A stretch of DNA of 64,000 nucleotides from Trichocoleus sp. Lineage in GTDB: Bacteria > Cyanobacteriota > Cyanobacteriia > Elainellales > Elainellaceae. The stretch is from the NCBI GenBank assembly GCA_036702865.1, contig DATNQD010000086.1:124001-188000 (forward strand), in the 5' to 3' direction. The notes beneath the pieces were generated by a model. The model was not told the DNA's origin and made no database searches. It was given only the letters and a program-made list of their open reading frames with translations. Below are positions 16,588-26,091 of the stretch, piece by piece; the stretch's first letter is position 1, and every line of letters starts with the position of its first letter. The translations under genes were made by a program, and so were the position numbers.

Positions 16588-18639
16588 ATGGACACCCAAA
16601 CGGACTTTTTGAATCCCGATCGTGAGTGTGACTTAGTCATGAAAGGCGGGATTACGAGCGGTATTGTCTATCCTCGCGTTGTTCTGAGGCTTGCGAGCGA
16701 AGGGAAATATCGGTTTCGTAATGTTGGGGGTACTTCTGCCGGCGCAATTGCCGCAGCCCTGACCGCAGCAGCAGAGTTTGGACGGGAGACAGGAGGCTTT
16801 CAACGTTTTGAGGAGATGAGCAAACAGCTGGCAGAATCAGGCTTTTTGTTCAATCTATTTCAGCCTGCGCCCCGGCTCAAGCCGCTCATGTACACCCTGC
16901 TAGAATTGCTCAACAAAATTCCGCCCGATGCAGGCTTAGACGATCGGCAGGTTCCTGTTCAGCCAAAGTCGCAGCCAGCAGAACCAGCAAAAGCCGGAGT
17001 TCAATCGATTCTCAATCCGGCAATGCGGCTGATTGGCATCCTCAGACGACGCAACCCGAAGGTTGCCAATGCAGGAGCAAAGCAAGGTTTATTGCTGGGC
17101 TTGGGGGTGGCGCTGCTGCTCACTGCGATCGCTGCCATCGTTTTTTATGTTGCTTCCCTTTTCACCAATACAGACTTTAGTATTTGGGCAGTTGTTAGCT
17201 TATTCATTCTCTTTTCTATTCCCTTTGGCTTTCTAGGTTATTCACTCGGAGTATTAGGATTTGGGGCGATCGATGTGGTCAATAAGTTAACCCAGGAAGT
17301 ACCGCGCAACTTCTTCGGTGTTTGTGTTGGACGATCTGACCCCCATGATCCAGATAATAAAAGAGCTTTAACAGATTGGTTAAGCAGCGAGATCGATCGC
17401 ATCTCTGGCATTGCAGAACTGAATCAACGAGCCAATCTACCGAGCGATCGTCCTTTGACCTTTGGCGATTTGCAAGCGAAAAAAGTAGAGAATGGTCAGA
17501 ATGTCGGCATTATTCTCAAAACCGTCACCTCTAATTTGAGCCAGAATCAGCCCTATACGATGCCGTTTGAGCCAGGGCACCTGTTTTTGTTTAACGAAGA
17601 TGAGTTCAGGCAATTCTTTCCGCCCAACGTGGTTGAGCATTTGAAGCGATATGCCGGGGAGCGACCCAACTTTCAGCTATCGAATCAGAGCCGCTATCAC
17701 TTCTTGCCTGATCCTACCCAGATGCCGATCGTCGTGGCAATGCGGATGAGCCTCAGTTTTCCTTTGTTGATTAGCGCAGTACCGCTCTACACAATCAAAC
17801 AATCCGCAACTGCAAAACAGAGTAATGTCCTCAACGAGTCAACCGATCTCCAGCGCAATTGGTTTAGCGACGGGGGCATTTGCAGCAACTTCCCAATTCA
17901 CTTCTTTGATGCCTGGTTGCCCAGCCGCCCAACCTTTGGCATTAACTTAGCCTCAGTTTCAGAAGATGCGCTCCCTGCCGGACATTTAAGCAGCGATAAT
18001 CTCGCGGTCACACCCAACACCCTCGATACGACTCAAAAGCTTACCCCAGGCACCGCATTGCAGAGCCGAGAAAATGTTTACCTGCCCAACGTTGGCGATA
18101 TGTTAGCCCCGGAATGGGTGGATTTAAAGGAGAATCTACCCGGATTTATCTGGCAAATTTTCCTGACTTCTCAAAACTATCGAGATACGATGCAATCCTA
18201 CCTGCCGGGCTATCGGGAACGAATTGCCCAAGTGCGCTTAACTGATTCCGAAGGTGGCTTAAACCTGGCAATGGATAACGCAACCATCCAAAAGGTGATG
18301 GAAAAAGGAGAGCAGGCAGGCATTTTATTAAACAACTTTGACTTCAAGTGCCACAAATGGATCCGCTTACGGGTGCTGTTGGGCTTGCTGGATGAGAAAC
18401 TGCGAGAAATGCATTTCAAAGCCTTAAAAGATAACCAGTTCCACGCAGCAGAATTGATTGATGAAGCACAGCGGGAGTCGTTCCCATTTGCTTACAGTTC
18501 TGAAGACCAGGCAGATAAAGCAAAATTTGCGATCGATCGCATTAAAGATTCGGTTGAGAAAGTCTGGTTGCAGCAAGAGTCACTGAACGAAGGCGCACCT
18601 CAGCCCAAATCAGTGCTTCGCACCACCCCCGAGTTCTAA
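16588..18639 (+). CDS. Patatin-like phospholipase with inserted membrane hairpin
   Basis: A 683-residue protein. The patatin signs are the oxyanion loop KGGITSGIVYP (19-29), the nucleophile elbow GGTSAG (Ser50 in G-x-S-x-G) and the catalytic-dyad motif SDGG (Asp428). Patatins are acyl hydrolases acting on membrane lipids. Between Ser and Asp there is a long insertion with two strongly hydrophobic stretches (about 168-193 and 199-225), which should anchor the enzyme in a membrane. The length is far above that of a simple patatin domain. AGGAG lies nine bases before the ATG. The next gene, a GTPase with a hydrophobic tail, follows after 178 bases on the same strand. Confidence 0.85.
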   Translation: MDTQTDFLNPDRECDLVMKGGITSGIVYPRVVLRLASEGKYRFRNVGGTSAGAIAAALTAAAEFGRETGGFQRFEEMSKQLAESGFLFNLFQPAPRLKPLMYTLLELLNKIPPDAGLDDRQVPVQPKSQPAEPAKAGVQSILNPAMRLIGILRRRNPKVANAGAKQGLLLGLGVALLLTAIAAIVFYVASLFTNTDFSIWAVVSLFILFSIPFGFLGYSLGVLGFGAIDVVNKLTQEVPRNFFGVCVGRSDPHDPDNKRALTDWLSSEIDRISGIAELNQRANLPSDRPLTFGDLQAKKVENGQNVGIILKTVTSNLSQNQPYTMPFEPGHLFLFNEDEFRQFFPPNVVEHLKRYAGERPNFQLSNQSRYHFLPDPTQMPIVVAMRMSLSFPLLISAVPLYTIKQSATAKQSNVLNESTDLQRNWFSDGGICSNFPIHFFDAWLPSRPTFGINLASVSEDALPAGHLSSDNLAVTPNTLDTTQKLTPGTALQSRENVYLPNVGDMLAPEWVDLKENLPGFIWQIFLTSQNYRDTMQSYLPGYRERIAQVRLTDSEGGLNLAMDNATIQKVMEKGEQAGILLNNFDFKCHKWIRLRVLLGLLDEKLREMHFKALKDNQFHAAELIDEAQRESFPFAYSSEDQADKAKFAIDRIKDSVEKVWLQQESLNEGAPQPKSVLRTTPEF

Positions 18640-18817
18640 ATCAATTTGCGTTCTATCAAAGCCTCCAGCAGCGGGGAATTGAGGGGGAAAAGATAGGGGA
18701 GCGATCGCGTTTTGAGTTGGTCGCTTCTCTATCGCTGGGCAGGTTAATTCTGTTGGAGGGAGGCTATTCAAATCAGATTTGGTATGAATAAAGACAGTTC
18801 TTCCTGCCTTCGGCGAG

Positions 18818-20092
18818 ATGCTTATGACCCAGCCCCCTAACCCCAACCCTTCCAGCCAGCCCAATCGAATTGCCAATTTTTGGAACAGTACAACTACCCG
18901 CATTACAAAGCTGCTGCCGATCGATCAAGTAGCCCAAGCGACGGTGAAATGGTTTAGCGTTGACGAGTCACAAGTTGCCGAAATTTTGGCAGCCGTTCGA
19001 GAAACCTTACCGACCACCGAAGCACTGTTAATTGGCAAACCTCAAACCGGGAAGAGTTCGATCGTGCGGGGACTCACTGGGGTTTCGGCAGAGATTGTGG
19101 GGCAGGGGTTTCGTCCCCATACGCAGCACACCCAACGCTATGCTTATCCCGCTGCTGATCTGCCTCTGCTGATCTTTACAGATACAGTGGGGTTGGGCGA
19201 TGTCAATCAAGAAACACAAACCATTGTTCAAGAATTAACTCACGATCTAGAACAAGAGAGCCGCTGTGCCAGAGTCCTGATTTTGACGGTCAAAATTAAT
19301 GACTTTGCGATCGATAGCCTGCGTCAAATTGCTCAAGAACTGCGCCAAAAATACCCTCACATTCCCTGTTTGCTGGCAGTGACCTGTCTGCATGAGGTTT
19401 ATCCCTCTCAAACGGCGGATCACGGTGACTATCCGCCGCAATACGAGGAAGTGAACCGCCCTTTTGCTGCAATTCAGGCTGCATTTGCAGGATTGTTCGA
19501 TCGCGCTGTTTTAATTGACTTTACCCTGGAAGAAGATGGCTACAACCCCGTATTCTATGGCTTAGATGCCTTCCGTGAAGCATTGGCAGATCTGCTGCCT
19601 GAAGCCGAAGCGAGGATGATTCATCAGCTTTTAGACGAAACCACAGGCGCACAAATTGGCAACCTTTATCGGGATGTCAGTCGCCGCTATATGCTGGCTT
19701 TTTGTGCCATGGCAGCCACGCTTGCCGCTGTCCCGTTACCCTTTGCCACAATGCCTGTTTTAACCGCCCTCCAAGTTTCGATGGTCGGGGTTTTGGGCAG
19801 CGTTTATGGACAAACCCTCACCCCCTCTCAGGCAGGTGGAGTTGTTAGCGCCACGGCAGGCGGATTTTTGGCACAAGCGATCGGGCGAGAACTGATTAAG
19901 TTTGTGCCGGGGTTTGGCAGTGTGATTGCAGCATCCTGGGCAGCCGCATATACCTGGGCACTCGGCGAAGGTGCCTGCGTTTATTTCGGTGATTTGATGG
20001 GTGGCAGAAAGCCTGACCCTCAGAAAATTCAAGCCGCAATGCAAACAGCATTTCAAACGGCAAAAGAGCGATTTAAGGGGATTCAACCTTGA
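18818..20092 (+). CDS. GTPase with DUF697-like membrane C-terminus
   Basis: A 424-residue protein. The G1 loop GKPQTGKSS (73-81) and G3 DTVGLG (122-127) are clear. The usual G4 NKxD is not visible; the corresponding strand ends AVTCLHEVYP. After about residue 290 comes an Ala/Gly-rich hydrophobic region (LAAVPLPFATMPVLTALQ, SATAGGFLAQAIG, GFGSVIAASWAAAYTWALG), like the DUF697 tail of YcjF-type and dynamin-related membrane GTPases. It probably works at a membrane, perhaps with the patatin encoded upstream. A second ATG lies at 18824. No close homologue of known function is recognised. Confidence 0.75.
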   Translation: MLMTQPPNPNPSSQPNRIANFWNSTTTRITKLLPIDQVAQATVKWFSVDESQVAEILAAVRETLPTTEALLIGKPQTGKSSIVRGLTGVSAEIVGQGFRPHTQHTQRYAYPAADLPLLIFTDTVGLGDVNQETQTIVQELTHDLEQESRCARVLILTVKINDFAIDSLRQIAQELRQKYPHIPCLLAVTCLHEVYPSQTADHGDYPPQYEEVNRPFAAIQAAFAGLFDRAVLIDFTLEEDGYNPVFYGLDAFREALADLLPEAEARMIHQLLDETTGAQIGNLYRDVSRRYMLAFCAMAATLAAVPLPFATMPVLTALQVSMVGVLGSVYGQTLTPSQAGGVVSATAGGFLAQAIGRELIKFVPGFGSVIAASWAAAYTWALGEGACVYFGDLMGGRKPDPQKIQAAMQTAFQTAKERFKGIQP

Positions 20093-20192
20093 TAGCTTCT
20101 GTGAAGCATATTAGCTGGCTTAGCTTGAACTGGCGAGACACCCATTCCACAAGAGATTTTTGAGCGTTGTTTTTGAACGTTGTTATCTTCAG

Positions 20193-20846
20193 CTACCGTT
20201 TTCTCACTTGATGTGCCAGTCGATCGCCCACAAACTGAACGACCTGCACTAAGCCAATCAACAACAGAACCGTAATAAGCATGACTTTGGTATCAAACCG
20301 CTGATAGCCATAGCGAATTGCCAGATCGCCCAAGCCCCCTCCCCCAACGACCCCTGCCATCGCGGAGTAGCCAATCAAGCTGATGACCATAATTGTCAGT
20401 CCCAAAATCAGAGACGGTAGCGCTTCCGGGATCAGCACCTTGAAGATAATTTGCCAGTAGGTGCAGCCCATCGCTTCTGCCGCTTCAATCAAGCCGCGAT
20501 CGACTTCTAACAGGGAAGTTTCTGAAACTCTGGCAAAGAAGGGAATCGCAGACAAAGTGAGGGGCACTAGAGCCGCCGTGCTGCCGATCGTTGTTCCAAC
20601 AATGAGACGGGTCAGGGGAATGATGGCAACCAGCAAAATGATAAAGGGAAGCGATCGACCGATATTTACAACCGATCCCAGAAAACGCTGAAAGCCTGGA
20701 TTGGGGAGGAAGCCTCCGGGCGAAGTTATCACTAGAAGCAAGCCCAACGGCAAACCCAGCAAAGCGGCTAATACTGCGGAAACGCTAACCATGTAGAAGG
20801 TTTCGAGGGTTGCTGCCCACAGGCTGCTCAGAAGTTGCCCGTCCAT
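20193..20846 (-). CDS. metI: Methionine ABC transporter permease
   Basis: A 217-residue inner membrane permease with about five hydrophobic helices. The cytoplasmic loop contacting the ATPase is EAAEAMGCTYWQIIFKVLIPEALP, the usual EAA motif of importers. The segment VVGGGGLGDLAIRYGYQRF is typical of MetI. The open frame begins further upstream at a TTG (20876), but the ATG at 20846 has GGAGGG upstream and fits the family length. It overlaps the metN 3' end by about 60 bases, so the two are translationally linked. Transcription order is metQ-metN-metI. Confidence 0.93.
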   Translation of the reverse strand: MDGQLLSSLWAATLETFYMVSVSAVLAALLGLPLGLLLVITSPGGFLPNPGFQRFLGSVVNIGRSLPFIILLVAIIPLTRLIVGTTIGSTAALVPLTLSAIPFFARVSETSLLEVDRGLIEAAEAMGCTYWQIIFKVLIPEALPSLILGLTIMVISLIGYSAMAGVVGGGGLGDLAIRYGYQRFDTKVMLITVLLLIGLVQVVQFVGDRLAHQVRKR

Positions 20847-21822
20847 TTTGTCCCTCTCCCTCCAGGTGTAACTCAATCTCCAGACGATGCAGGTATTCCA
20901 GCGCAGGCTTCACTTCTGCCCCAGATAATTCGAGTTGAAATTGTCCAACCGATTGCCCCCCAATCGTTTCTATGCTGCCGCTCAAAATACTCACCTCAAT
21001 CTCAAATTCGCGGATCAGGTGCGTCAGAATTGACTGGCTATTTGCACTCCCCTGGAAAGCAATGGTGACTAAAACAGAACCAGAACGCGATCTTGTATCG
21101 GTACGACGCGGAAAGAAATCTTGTGCCAGTCGAGAAAGAGGTTGAGCCGCCAGATCAACAACCCGACCGCGCTCAATCACTCTGCCCTGCTCTAGAACTG
21201 CAACCCGATCGCAAATTTGTTTCACAACATTCATATCATGCGTGATCAGCAGGATCGTCAGGCCCATTTGTTGGTTTAAATCCCGCAGTAAATCGAGGAT
21301 CGATCGCGTTGTTTGCGGATCAAGTGCAGAAGTTGCTTCGTCAGAAAGCAAAACTTTGGGATTCGCCGCTAAGGCTCTGGCAATGCCAACCCGCTGTTTT
21401 TGTCCGCCTGAAAGCTGTGCCGGGTAAGCGTTTCCTTTACCTTCTAACCCAACGAGTGCCAAAAGTTCTTCAACCCGCGCTTTGCGGCGCAATCGGCTAT
21501 CCCCCATGACTTCAAGCGGGAAGGCAATATTTTCGGCGGCTGTGCGGCTACTCAGTAAGTTGAAGTGCTGAAAGATCATGCCAATCCGGTGTCTTGCCTT
21601 TCGCAAATCTGCTCCAGACAGAGCCGAGATCTCCTGCCCATCGACAATCACTTTGCCAGAAGTCGGGGTTTCCAGACGGTTAATACAGCGAATCAGCGTA
21701 CTTTTGCCTGCGCCACTTTGCCCAATCACCCCAAAAATTTCGCCTTGCCGGATCTCTTCGCTAAAGTTTTCTAGCGCGACGAATTGACCATAAACCTTGC
21801 GTAGCTCATGAATTGTGATCAT
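20785..21822 (-). CDS. metN: Methionine ABC transporter ATP-binding protein
   Basis: A 345-residue ATPase driving methionine uptake. Walker A is GQSGAGKST (34-42), the signature LSGGQKQR (near 137), Walker B is KVLLSDEATSALD, and the switch His is in LLITHDMNVV. Residues from about 255 to the end form the extra NIL/ACT-like domain that in MetN senses internal methionine and inhibits transport. It lies 27 bases downstream of metQ. Confidence 0.95.
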   Translation of the reverse strand: MITIHELRKVYGQFVALENFSEEIRQGEIFGVIGQSGAGKSTLIRCINRLETPTSGKVIVDGQEISALSGADLRKARHRIGMIFQHFNLLSSRTAAENIAFPLEVMGDSRLRRKARVEELLALVGLEGKGNAYPAQLSGGQKQRVGIARALAANPKVLLSDEATSALDPQTTRSILDLLRDLNQQMGLTILLITHDMNVVKQICDRVAVLEQGRVIERGRVVDLAAQPLSRLAQDFFPRRTDTRSRSGSVLVTIAFQGSANSQSILTHLIREFEIEVSILSGSIETIGGQSVGQFQLELSGAEVKPALEYLHRLEIELHLEGEGQNGRATSEQPVGSNPRNLLHG

Positions 21823-21849
21823 GATTGTTCGCCTAGAATGATTATTCGT

Positions 21850-22725
21850 CTAGAACCCCGGGATCACTGCCCCCTGATACTTCTCTTCAATAAACTGTTT
21901 TACTTGAGGCGAAGTCAGGAGCTTGTTCAACTTTTGAATATTGGGATCAGTGGCTCGATCGCGCAGCACTGCCAACACATTTGCATAAGGGTTATTGGTT
22001 GCTGATTCTAGTGCCAGCGCATCTTTCGCCGGACTCAGCCCCGATTGAATCGCATAGTTACCATTAATCACGGCCAGATCAACATCATCAAGCGATCGAG
22101 GCAGTTGTGCGGCTTCCAGTTCTACAAGCTTAAGATTCTTGTCGTTGGTGGTAATATCTTGTTTCGTTGCCGCAACTCCTGCCCCTTCTTTAAGTTGAAT
22201 CAGGTTTTGTTCTTGCAGGAGTTTTAGCGATCGTCCCAGATTTGTTGCATCGTTGGGAACAGCAATTTGTGCTCCATCTTTTACATCATTCAAGGCTTTG
22301 ATTGTTCGAGAATATAAACCCAACGGTTCAATATGCACAACGGCTGCCGCAACCATATCGATCCCCCGCTGTTTGCCAAAGTCTTCCATATAAGGTTTGT
22401 GCTGGAAGTAGTTGGCATCAATTTGTTTATCATTCAATGCCAGATTTGGCTGCACATAATCTGAGAACTCAACGATCTCCAGATTCAAGCCTGCCTCTGC
22501 CGCTAAATTTTCTTTCACATAGCCCAAAATTTCGGCATGAGGAACAGGCGTTGCTCCCACTTTCAGTGTTGCGGTTTCATTTGAGGCAGTCCCCTGGGAT
22601 GTGCCTTCCTGCGACGAAGAAGCACAACTAGCAAATAACAAGGAGGTGGCAAACGAGCCAGCCGCGACCAGAAAATAACGTCGGTTCAACCTGGAAATAA
22701 TGGGGGAAGAATTTCGGGAGTTCAT
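21850..22725 (-). CDS. metQ: Methionine-binding lipoprotein
   Basis: A 291-residue substrate-binding protein. The N-terminus has a twin-Arg-like signal (NRRYFLVAAGSF) and a lipobox ending in Cys34 (LLFASC), so it should be lipid-anchored outside the inner membrane. Family features include KVGATPVPHAEIL, QPNLALNDKQIDANYFQHKPYM, and the C-terminal NPYANVLAVLRD. It is the first gene of metQ-metN-metI. No SAM-type riboswitch was recognised in its leader. Confidence 0.95.
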   Translation of the reverse strand: MNSRNSSPIISRLNRRYFLVAAGSFATSLLFASCASSSQEGTSQGTASNETATLKVGATPVPHAEILGYVKENLAAEAGLNLEIVEFSDYVQPNLALNDKQIDANYFQHKPYMEDFGKQRGIDMVAAAVVHIEPLGLYSRTIKALNDVKDGAQIAVPNDATNLGRSLKLLQEQNLIQLKEGAGVAATKQDITTNDKNLKLVELEAAQLPRSLDDVDLAVINGNYAIQSGLSPAKDALALESATNNPYANVLAVLRDRATDPNIQKLNKLLTSPQVKQFIEEKYQGAVIPGF

Positions 22726-23038
22726 ATTCTCAAAGGATGGTTTCAGTTGCAGCGTTCTCGTTCTGGTGCAGTTTTTAAGTTGCGATATGAAGCAGGCAAA
22801 TTCTAAATTTCAGGCTTGCTGAAAAACAGGTCAGTCCAAAATTTCTTTCCTAATTTTAGCTCTACTCTTTGCCGCCCATTTGAGTTAACAAGCTAATCAG
22901 AGCAGCACAGAATCTACTCTATTCCGAGCGAATTACAGTAATTTAATTTAGATTACCGCAAAAAAATCAATTTGCGCTACATCCAGGGGACGATTTGCGA
23001 ATAACGACTCTGCTGTTTTGATGAGGTCTGCCCACCCC
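22726..23038. other. Intergenic region between chrA and metQ
   Basis: About 310 bases, AT-rich, upstream of metQ on the - strand and downstream of chrA. It should hold the met promoter. No ORF, riboswitch or strong hairpin is seen. Confidence 0.5.
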
Positions 23039-24244
23039 CTACCTCCAGCCAAAAGCTACCAACCCAACGATGCCGCCCACCAGAATCAACCAGGCTGAAT
23101 TCAGCTTAAACCGGAAAACCGCGATCGTACTCAGGATTACCAAAACCACTGTTAAACCATCGACGAGGGCTGCTTGTGCCAAAGTACAGCTTACGGCTGC
23201 CATCAGTCCGAGTGACACAGCATTGACGCCATCGAGAAAACTGCTTGCCCAGGGAGAGCGACGCAATTTAGGAACCCAAGGATGAATCGCCCAAACCAAC
23301 ACAAATGCCGGGAGAAAGATGCCGATCGTCGCAGCAATTGCTCCAGGGTTTCCTGCCACGAGATAGCCAACAAAGGTTGCCGTTGTGAAAACTGGACCAG
23401 GGGTGATTTGACCGATCGCAACCGCATCGAGCAACTGTTGAGCCGTTAGCCACTGATATCGCTCCACAAGATCACGCTGCAAAAACGCGAGCAACACATA
23501 GCCACTGCCATAAAGCACAGAGCCAATCTTCAGGAAAACCAGAAACACCTTTACCCAGGTTACTGAAACCGTTGCTGAAGCAGTGGTTTGCGCCAGAACA
23601 CTCGAAAACGGCAGAAGAAATGCACCCATAACCTTGCCCCGACGCTGCCAGTTCTTCACCAGCATGACACCGATCCCCAACAGCACCAGCAGCAAAACCT
23701 CATTGAAACCAGCAAAATAGCCGCCGATCGCCCCGATTCCCGCCAAACCCGTTGCCCAATCTTTTACTGCCTTCTTGCCCAGGTTCCAAACGGCTTGCAG
23801 CACGATCGCCATGATCACGGGCTTCACCCCATAAAGCAGCCACTCCATCTGTGGCACCGTCTGATAACGAGCATAAAGCGCAGCCAGCAGCCAAACAATG
23901 AGCAGGGCAGGCAAGATAAAGCAGCTGCCAGCAACCATTAAGCCGCGCCATCCCGCCCGTTCATAGCCAATATGAATTGCCAGTTCGGTTGAGTTGGGTC
24001 CGGGGATCAAATTGGTGACTCCCAGCAAATCGAGCAGTCTCTCACGGCTCATCCACTGCCGACGATTGACCACCTCCTGATCCATCATGGCAATATGAGC
24101 AGCAGGACCCCCAAATGCGATCGTGCCTAATCGCAGAAACACAACTGCCAGTTCTTGCAACCGCTGTTGCTGTTGGGCAGGAGCCAGGTTCGCATAAGCG
24201 ACTGATTCTGAGCTCGATAGGGAACTTTCAACCTCTTCCGACAC
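23039..24244 (-). CDS. chrA: Chromate ion transporter, two-domain ChrA
   Basis: A membrane protein of about 401 residues made of two homologous CHR halves. The first half has FLRLGTIAFGGPAAHIAMM and LIPGPNSTELAIHIG; the second has FLKIGSVLYGSGYVLLAFL and GQITPGPVFTTATFVGYLVAG. These glycine- and proline-rich repeats are typical of ChrA chromate exporters. The frame is open to a TTG at 24325, but GAGGAG lies seven bases before a GTG at 24244 and fits better as the start. Chromate as the real substrate in this organism is inferred from the family name only. Confidence 0.88.
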   Translation of the reverse strand: MSEEVESSLSSSESVAYANLAPAQQQQRLQELAVVFLRLGTIAFGGPAAHIAMMDQEVVNRRQWMSRERLLDLLGVTNLIPGPNSTELAIHIGYERAGWRGLMVAGSCFILPALLIVWLLAALYARYQTVPQMEWLLYGVKPVIMAIVLQAVWNLGKKAVKDWATGLAGIGAIGGYFAGFNEVLLLVLLGIGVMLVKNWQRRGKVMGAFLLPFSSVLAQTTASATVSVTWVKVFLVFLKIGSVLYGSGYVLLAFLQRDLVERYQWLTAQQLLDAVAIGQITPGPVFTTATFVGYLVAGNPGAIAATIGIFLPAFVLVWAIHPWVPKLRRSPWASSFLDGVNAVSLGLMAAVSCTLAQAALVDGLTVVLVILSTIAVFRFKLNSAWLILVGGIVGLVAFGWR

Positions 24245-24323
24245 TGCACTTCTCCTCAGCAATGCGGCAAAGTTTATCAGGTTCGCAGCATTCTCCTCAA
24301 GGAACGGTGATACATCTAATCGC

Positions 24324-24366
24324 AAAAAAATTCCCTAATCAATTTGCGATCGGGGAATGTTTTTTT
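24324..24366. terminator. Bidirectional intrinsic terminator
   Basis: ATTCCC (24330-24335) pairs with GGGAAT (24353-24358). Seven T residues follow on the + strand and seven T residues also follow on the - strand (the A run at 24324-24330). On the - strand it is well placed to end mqo transcription before chrA. Confidence 0.7.
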
Positions 24367-24422
24367 CGGAATCGGTGCGATCGAGCTTGTAGTTACCAGG
24401 AGCGTTTATCTATCTATATCTG

Positions 24423-24445
24423 CCCTGCGAGTGCAGGGTTTTTTT
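24423..24445 (+). terminator. Intrinsic terminator without an obvious + strand gene
   Basis: CCCTGC, GAGT loop, GCAGGG, then seven T residues: a textbook terminator on the + strand. The flanking genes chrA and mqo are both on the - strand, so it would end an antisense or small RNA. Confidence 0.7.
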
Positions 24446-24508
24446 GTGCTTAGCGGCAACAGCCTTGAGCGTCCGGGCAACCGATACATCTTGAAGTGAG
24501 TGAAGTCG

Positions 24509-25858
24509 CTATACTTCTGATGCTGTAAGCTGTTCTGCTTCAAACCAGGAGCGATCGAACTGACAGCCCAAATGCTGCTGGATTCGCAGGATGTCCTGTT
24601 CGGCATTTCCTAAGCAGGTTGTTGCTCCTGGAGATGGCGTAATATTAAAGCGGATTCCGTTCCCCGGATCAACTTCTGCCTGACCCAAAATTAGCTGACG
24701 CTGAGTGCGATCGATCAACTGAGGACGAATACCGCCGACTCCTTGAGCAAACTCCAGGTCTTCTAGCCGCAATGAGGGGACAATTTTTCGGGCATCTTGC
24801 AAGAACAAGCGACGATTCACGATCGGCATTTCAAATGCCATGTTCTTAAAAATATAGTTGCGGATATCCCTCACCTTAAATAAGTCCCATAGCACTCCGG
24901 CAACCGTGCGATCGAGTTTCAGCACTTCCAGATAATCCACCACAGTTTTGAGGTTGTCGCGCTCTAGCAGCGGCAGGGGTAGCGCAGTTGGACCAAAGCG
25001 CGTTTTTCCAGGAGCAGTGATATCGGGATCACCATGAATTGCCGCAAAAGGCAGCTTATCGTTCTGGACTGTGTAAACCTTGCCGTTGAGAACGGGAGGC
25101 GTAAAGTAAAAATTTCCGGCGATCGGCAAGCAGGAGTATTCCAGCCCAATCCCCATTCGATGAGCAAATAAGAGGCTATGTCCCCCTGCGGAAACCACGA
25201 CAAACCGAGCCGTCAAGGTTTCTTCGGGTGTTGTGATTTTGTAGTTTGAACCAGCAGGCTCGATCGCCTGGACGGGACAGCCCAACCTGAGATCAATCGT
25301 TTTGTCTGAGACTGTTTGGGCTTGCTCCACAAAAGACTGCGAGAGCGTACCGTAGTTGATCGCTGTATATTCATTAGCAATGGCGATCGCCACCAATTCC
25401 TCTGGGCGATTCTGTCCGTCTTGCTTGACAACGCTTGGCTCAACTTCAGCAATTTGGGCTTTTTCCAGCAGTTGCATTCCTGCAAAATGAGGCTTAAACG
25501 TGGTGTAGCGCTGCCTCAAAAACTCGCATTCCTGAGAACCAACGCCCAGCACCATTTTCGGATAGCGATAGATCACCTGATCTCGAATGGCTGGCGGCAA
25601 TTGACTGCCATAGCGAACCAACATTTGAGCCGATCGCCGCACTTTAAGCGCCTTTTCTAAACTGTAATTCGTTTCAATATCGCCACAGTGAATCGTCTGG
25701 CTGTTGTTTGTGGCTCTTGAGTTTACTGCCGCAACACGATCGTACTTTTCCAGCAAAGTGATCCGCTTCAAGTCAGTAAAAGCTGCCAAGGCATAGAGCA
25801 ATGCGGCTCCTGCCACACCCCCGCCAACAATTGCGACATCATAAACTTGGTTCGTCAT
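24509..25858 (-). CDS. mqo: FAD-dependent oxidoreductase, malate:quinone oxidoreductase-like
   Basis: A 449-residue flavoprotein. The N-terminal dinucleotide fold VAIVGGGVAGAALLYAL is clear. The segment NSRATNNSQTIHCGDIETNYS matches the malate:quinone oxidoreductase type found in some proteobacteria, as do RFGPTALPLPLLER and QGVGGIRPQLI in the C-terminal half. Mqo oxidises malate to oxaloacetate and passes electrons to quinone at the membrane. The close family also includes 2-hydroxyglutarate oxidases, so malate as substrate is likely but not certain. It is followed by a clear terminator. Confidence 0.75.
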   Translation of the reverse strand: MTNQVYDVAIVGGGVAGAALLYALAAFTDLKRITLLEKYDRVAAVNSRATNNSQTIHCGDIETNYSLEKALKVRRSAQMLVRYGSQLPPAIRDQVIYRYPKMVLGVGSQECEFLRQRYTTFKPHFAGMQLLEKAQIAEVEPSVVKQDGQNRPEELVAIAIANEYTAINYGTLSQSFVEQAQTVSDKTIDLRLGCPVQAIEPAGSNYKITTPEETLTARFVVVSAGGHSLLFAHRMGIGLEYSCLPIAGNFYFTPPVLNGKVYTVQNDKLPFAAIHGDPDITAPGKTRFGPTALPLPLLERDNLKTVVDYLEVLKLDRTVAGVLWDLFKVRDIRNYIFKNMAFEMPIVNRRLFLQDARKIVPSLRLEDLEFAQGVGGIRPQLIDRTQRQLILGQAEVDPGNGIRFNITPSPGATTCLGNAEQDILRIQQHLGCQFDRSWFEAEQLTASEV

Positions 25859-25994
25859 GCCAACCCCGCTAAATCCTCAATTTAACAGCCTAGCTCATTC
25901 CGCCAAATCTCGTAATTGCACAGAGAGTAAGGAATTGGTTTTCACGGTCAGCTACCCTCTGCCACCGCTTTTGTCAGACCGGGAAATCAGACAT

Positions 25995-26025
25995 AAAAAA
26001 AGCCCAGATGTTAAGCACCTGGGTT
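25995..26025 (-). terminator. Intrinsic terminator of cp12
   Basis: On the - strand CCCAGGTG pairs with CATCTGGG around a TTAA loop (one G-T pair), followed by CTTTTTTTATG. It lies about 65 bases after the cp12 stop codon. Confidence 0.85.
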
Positions 26026-26091
26026 TCAAGAGAATCAAATTAATAGAACGCGATCGATTGTTGATGCAATGCAGAATCAGACATTGCAGAA

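Noticed and set aside
16408-16599. 63-codon - strand ORF before the patatin gene
   Set aside because: It overlaps the patatin start and covers repeat-rich intergenic sequence.
22726-22900. SAM riboswitch in front of metQ
   Set aside because: The conserved core of SAM-I or SAM-II was not found on the - strand.
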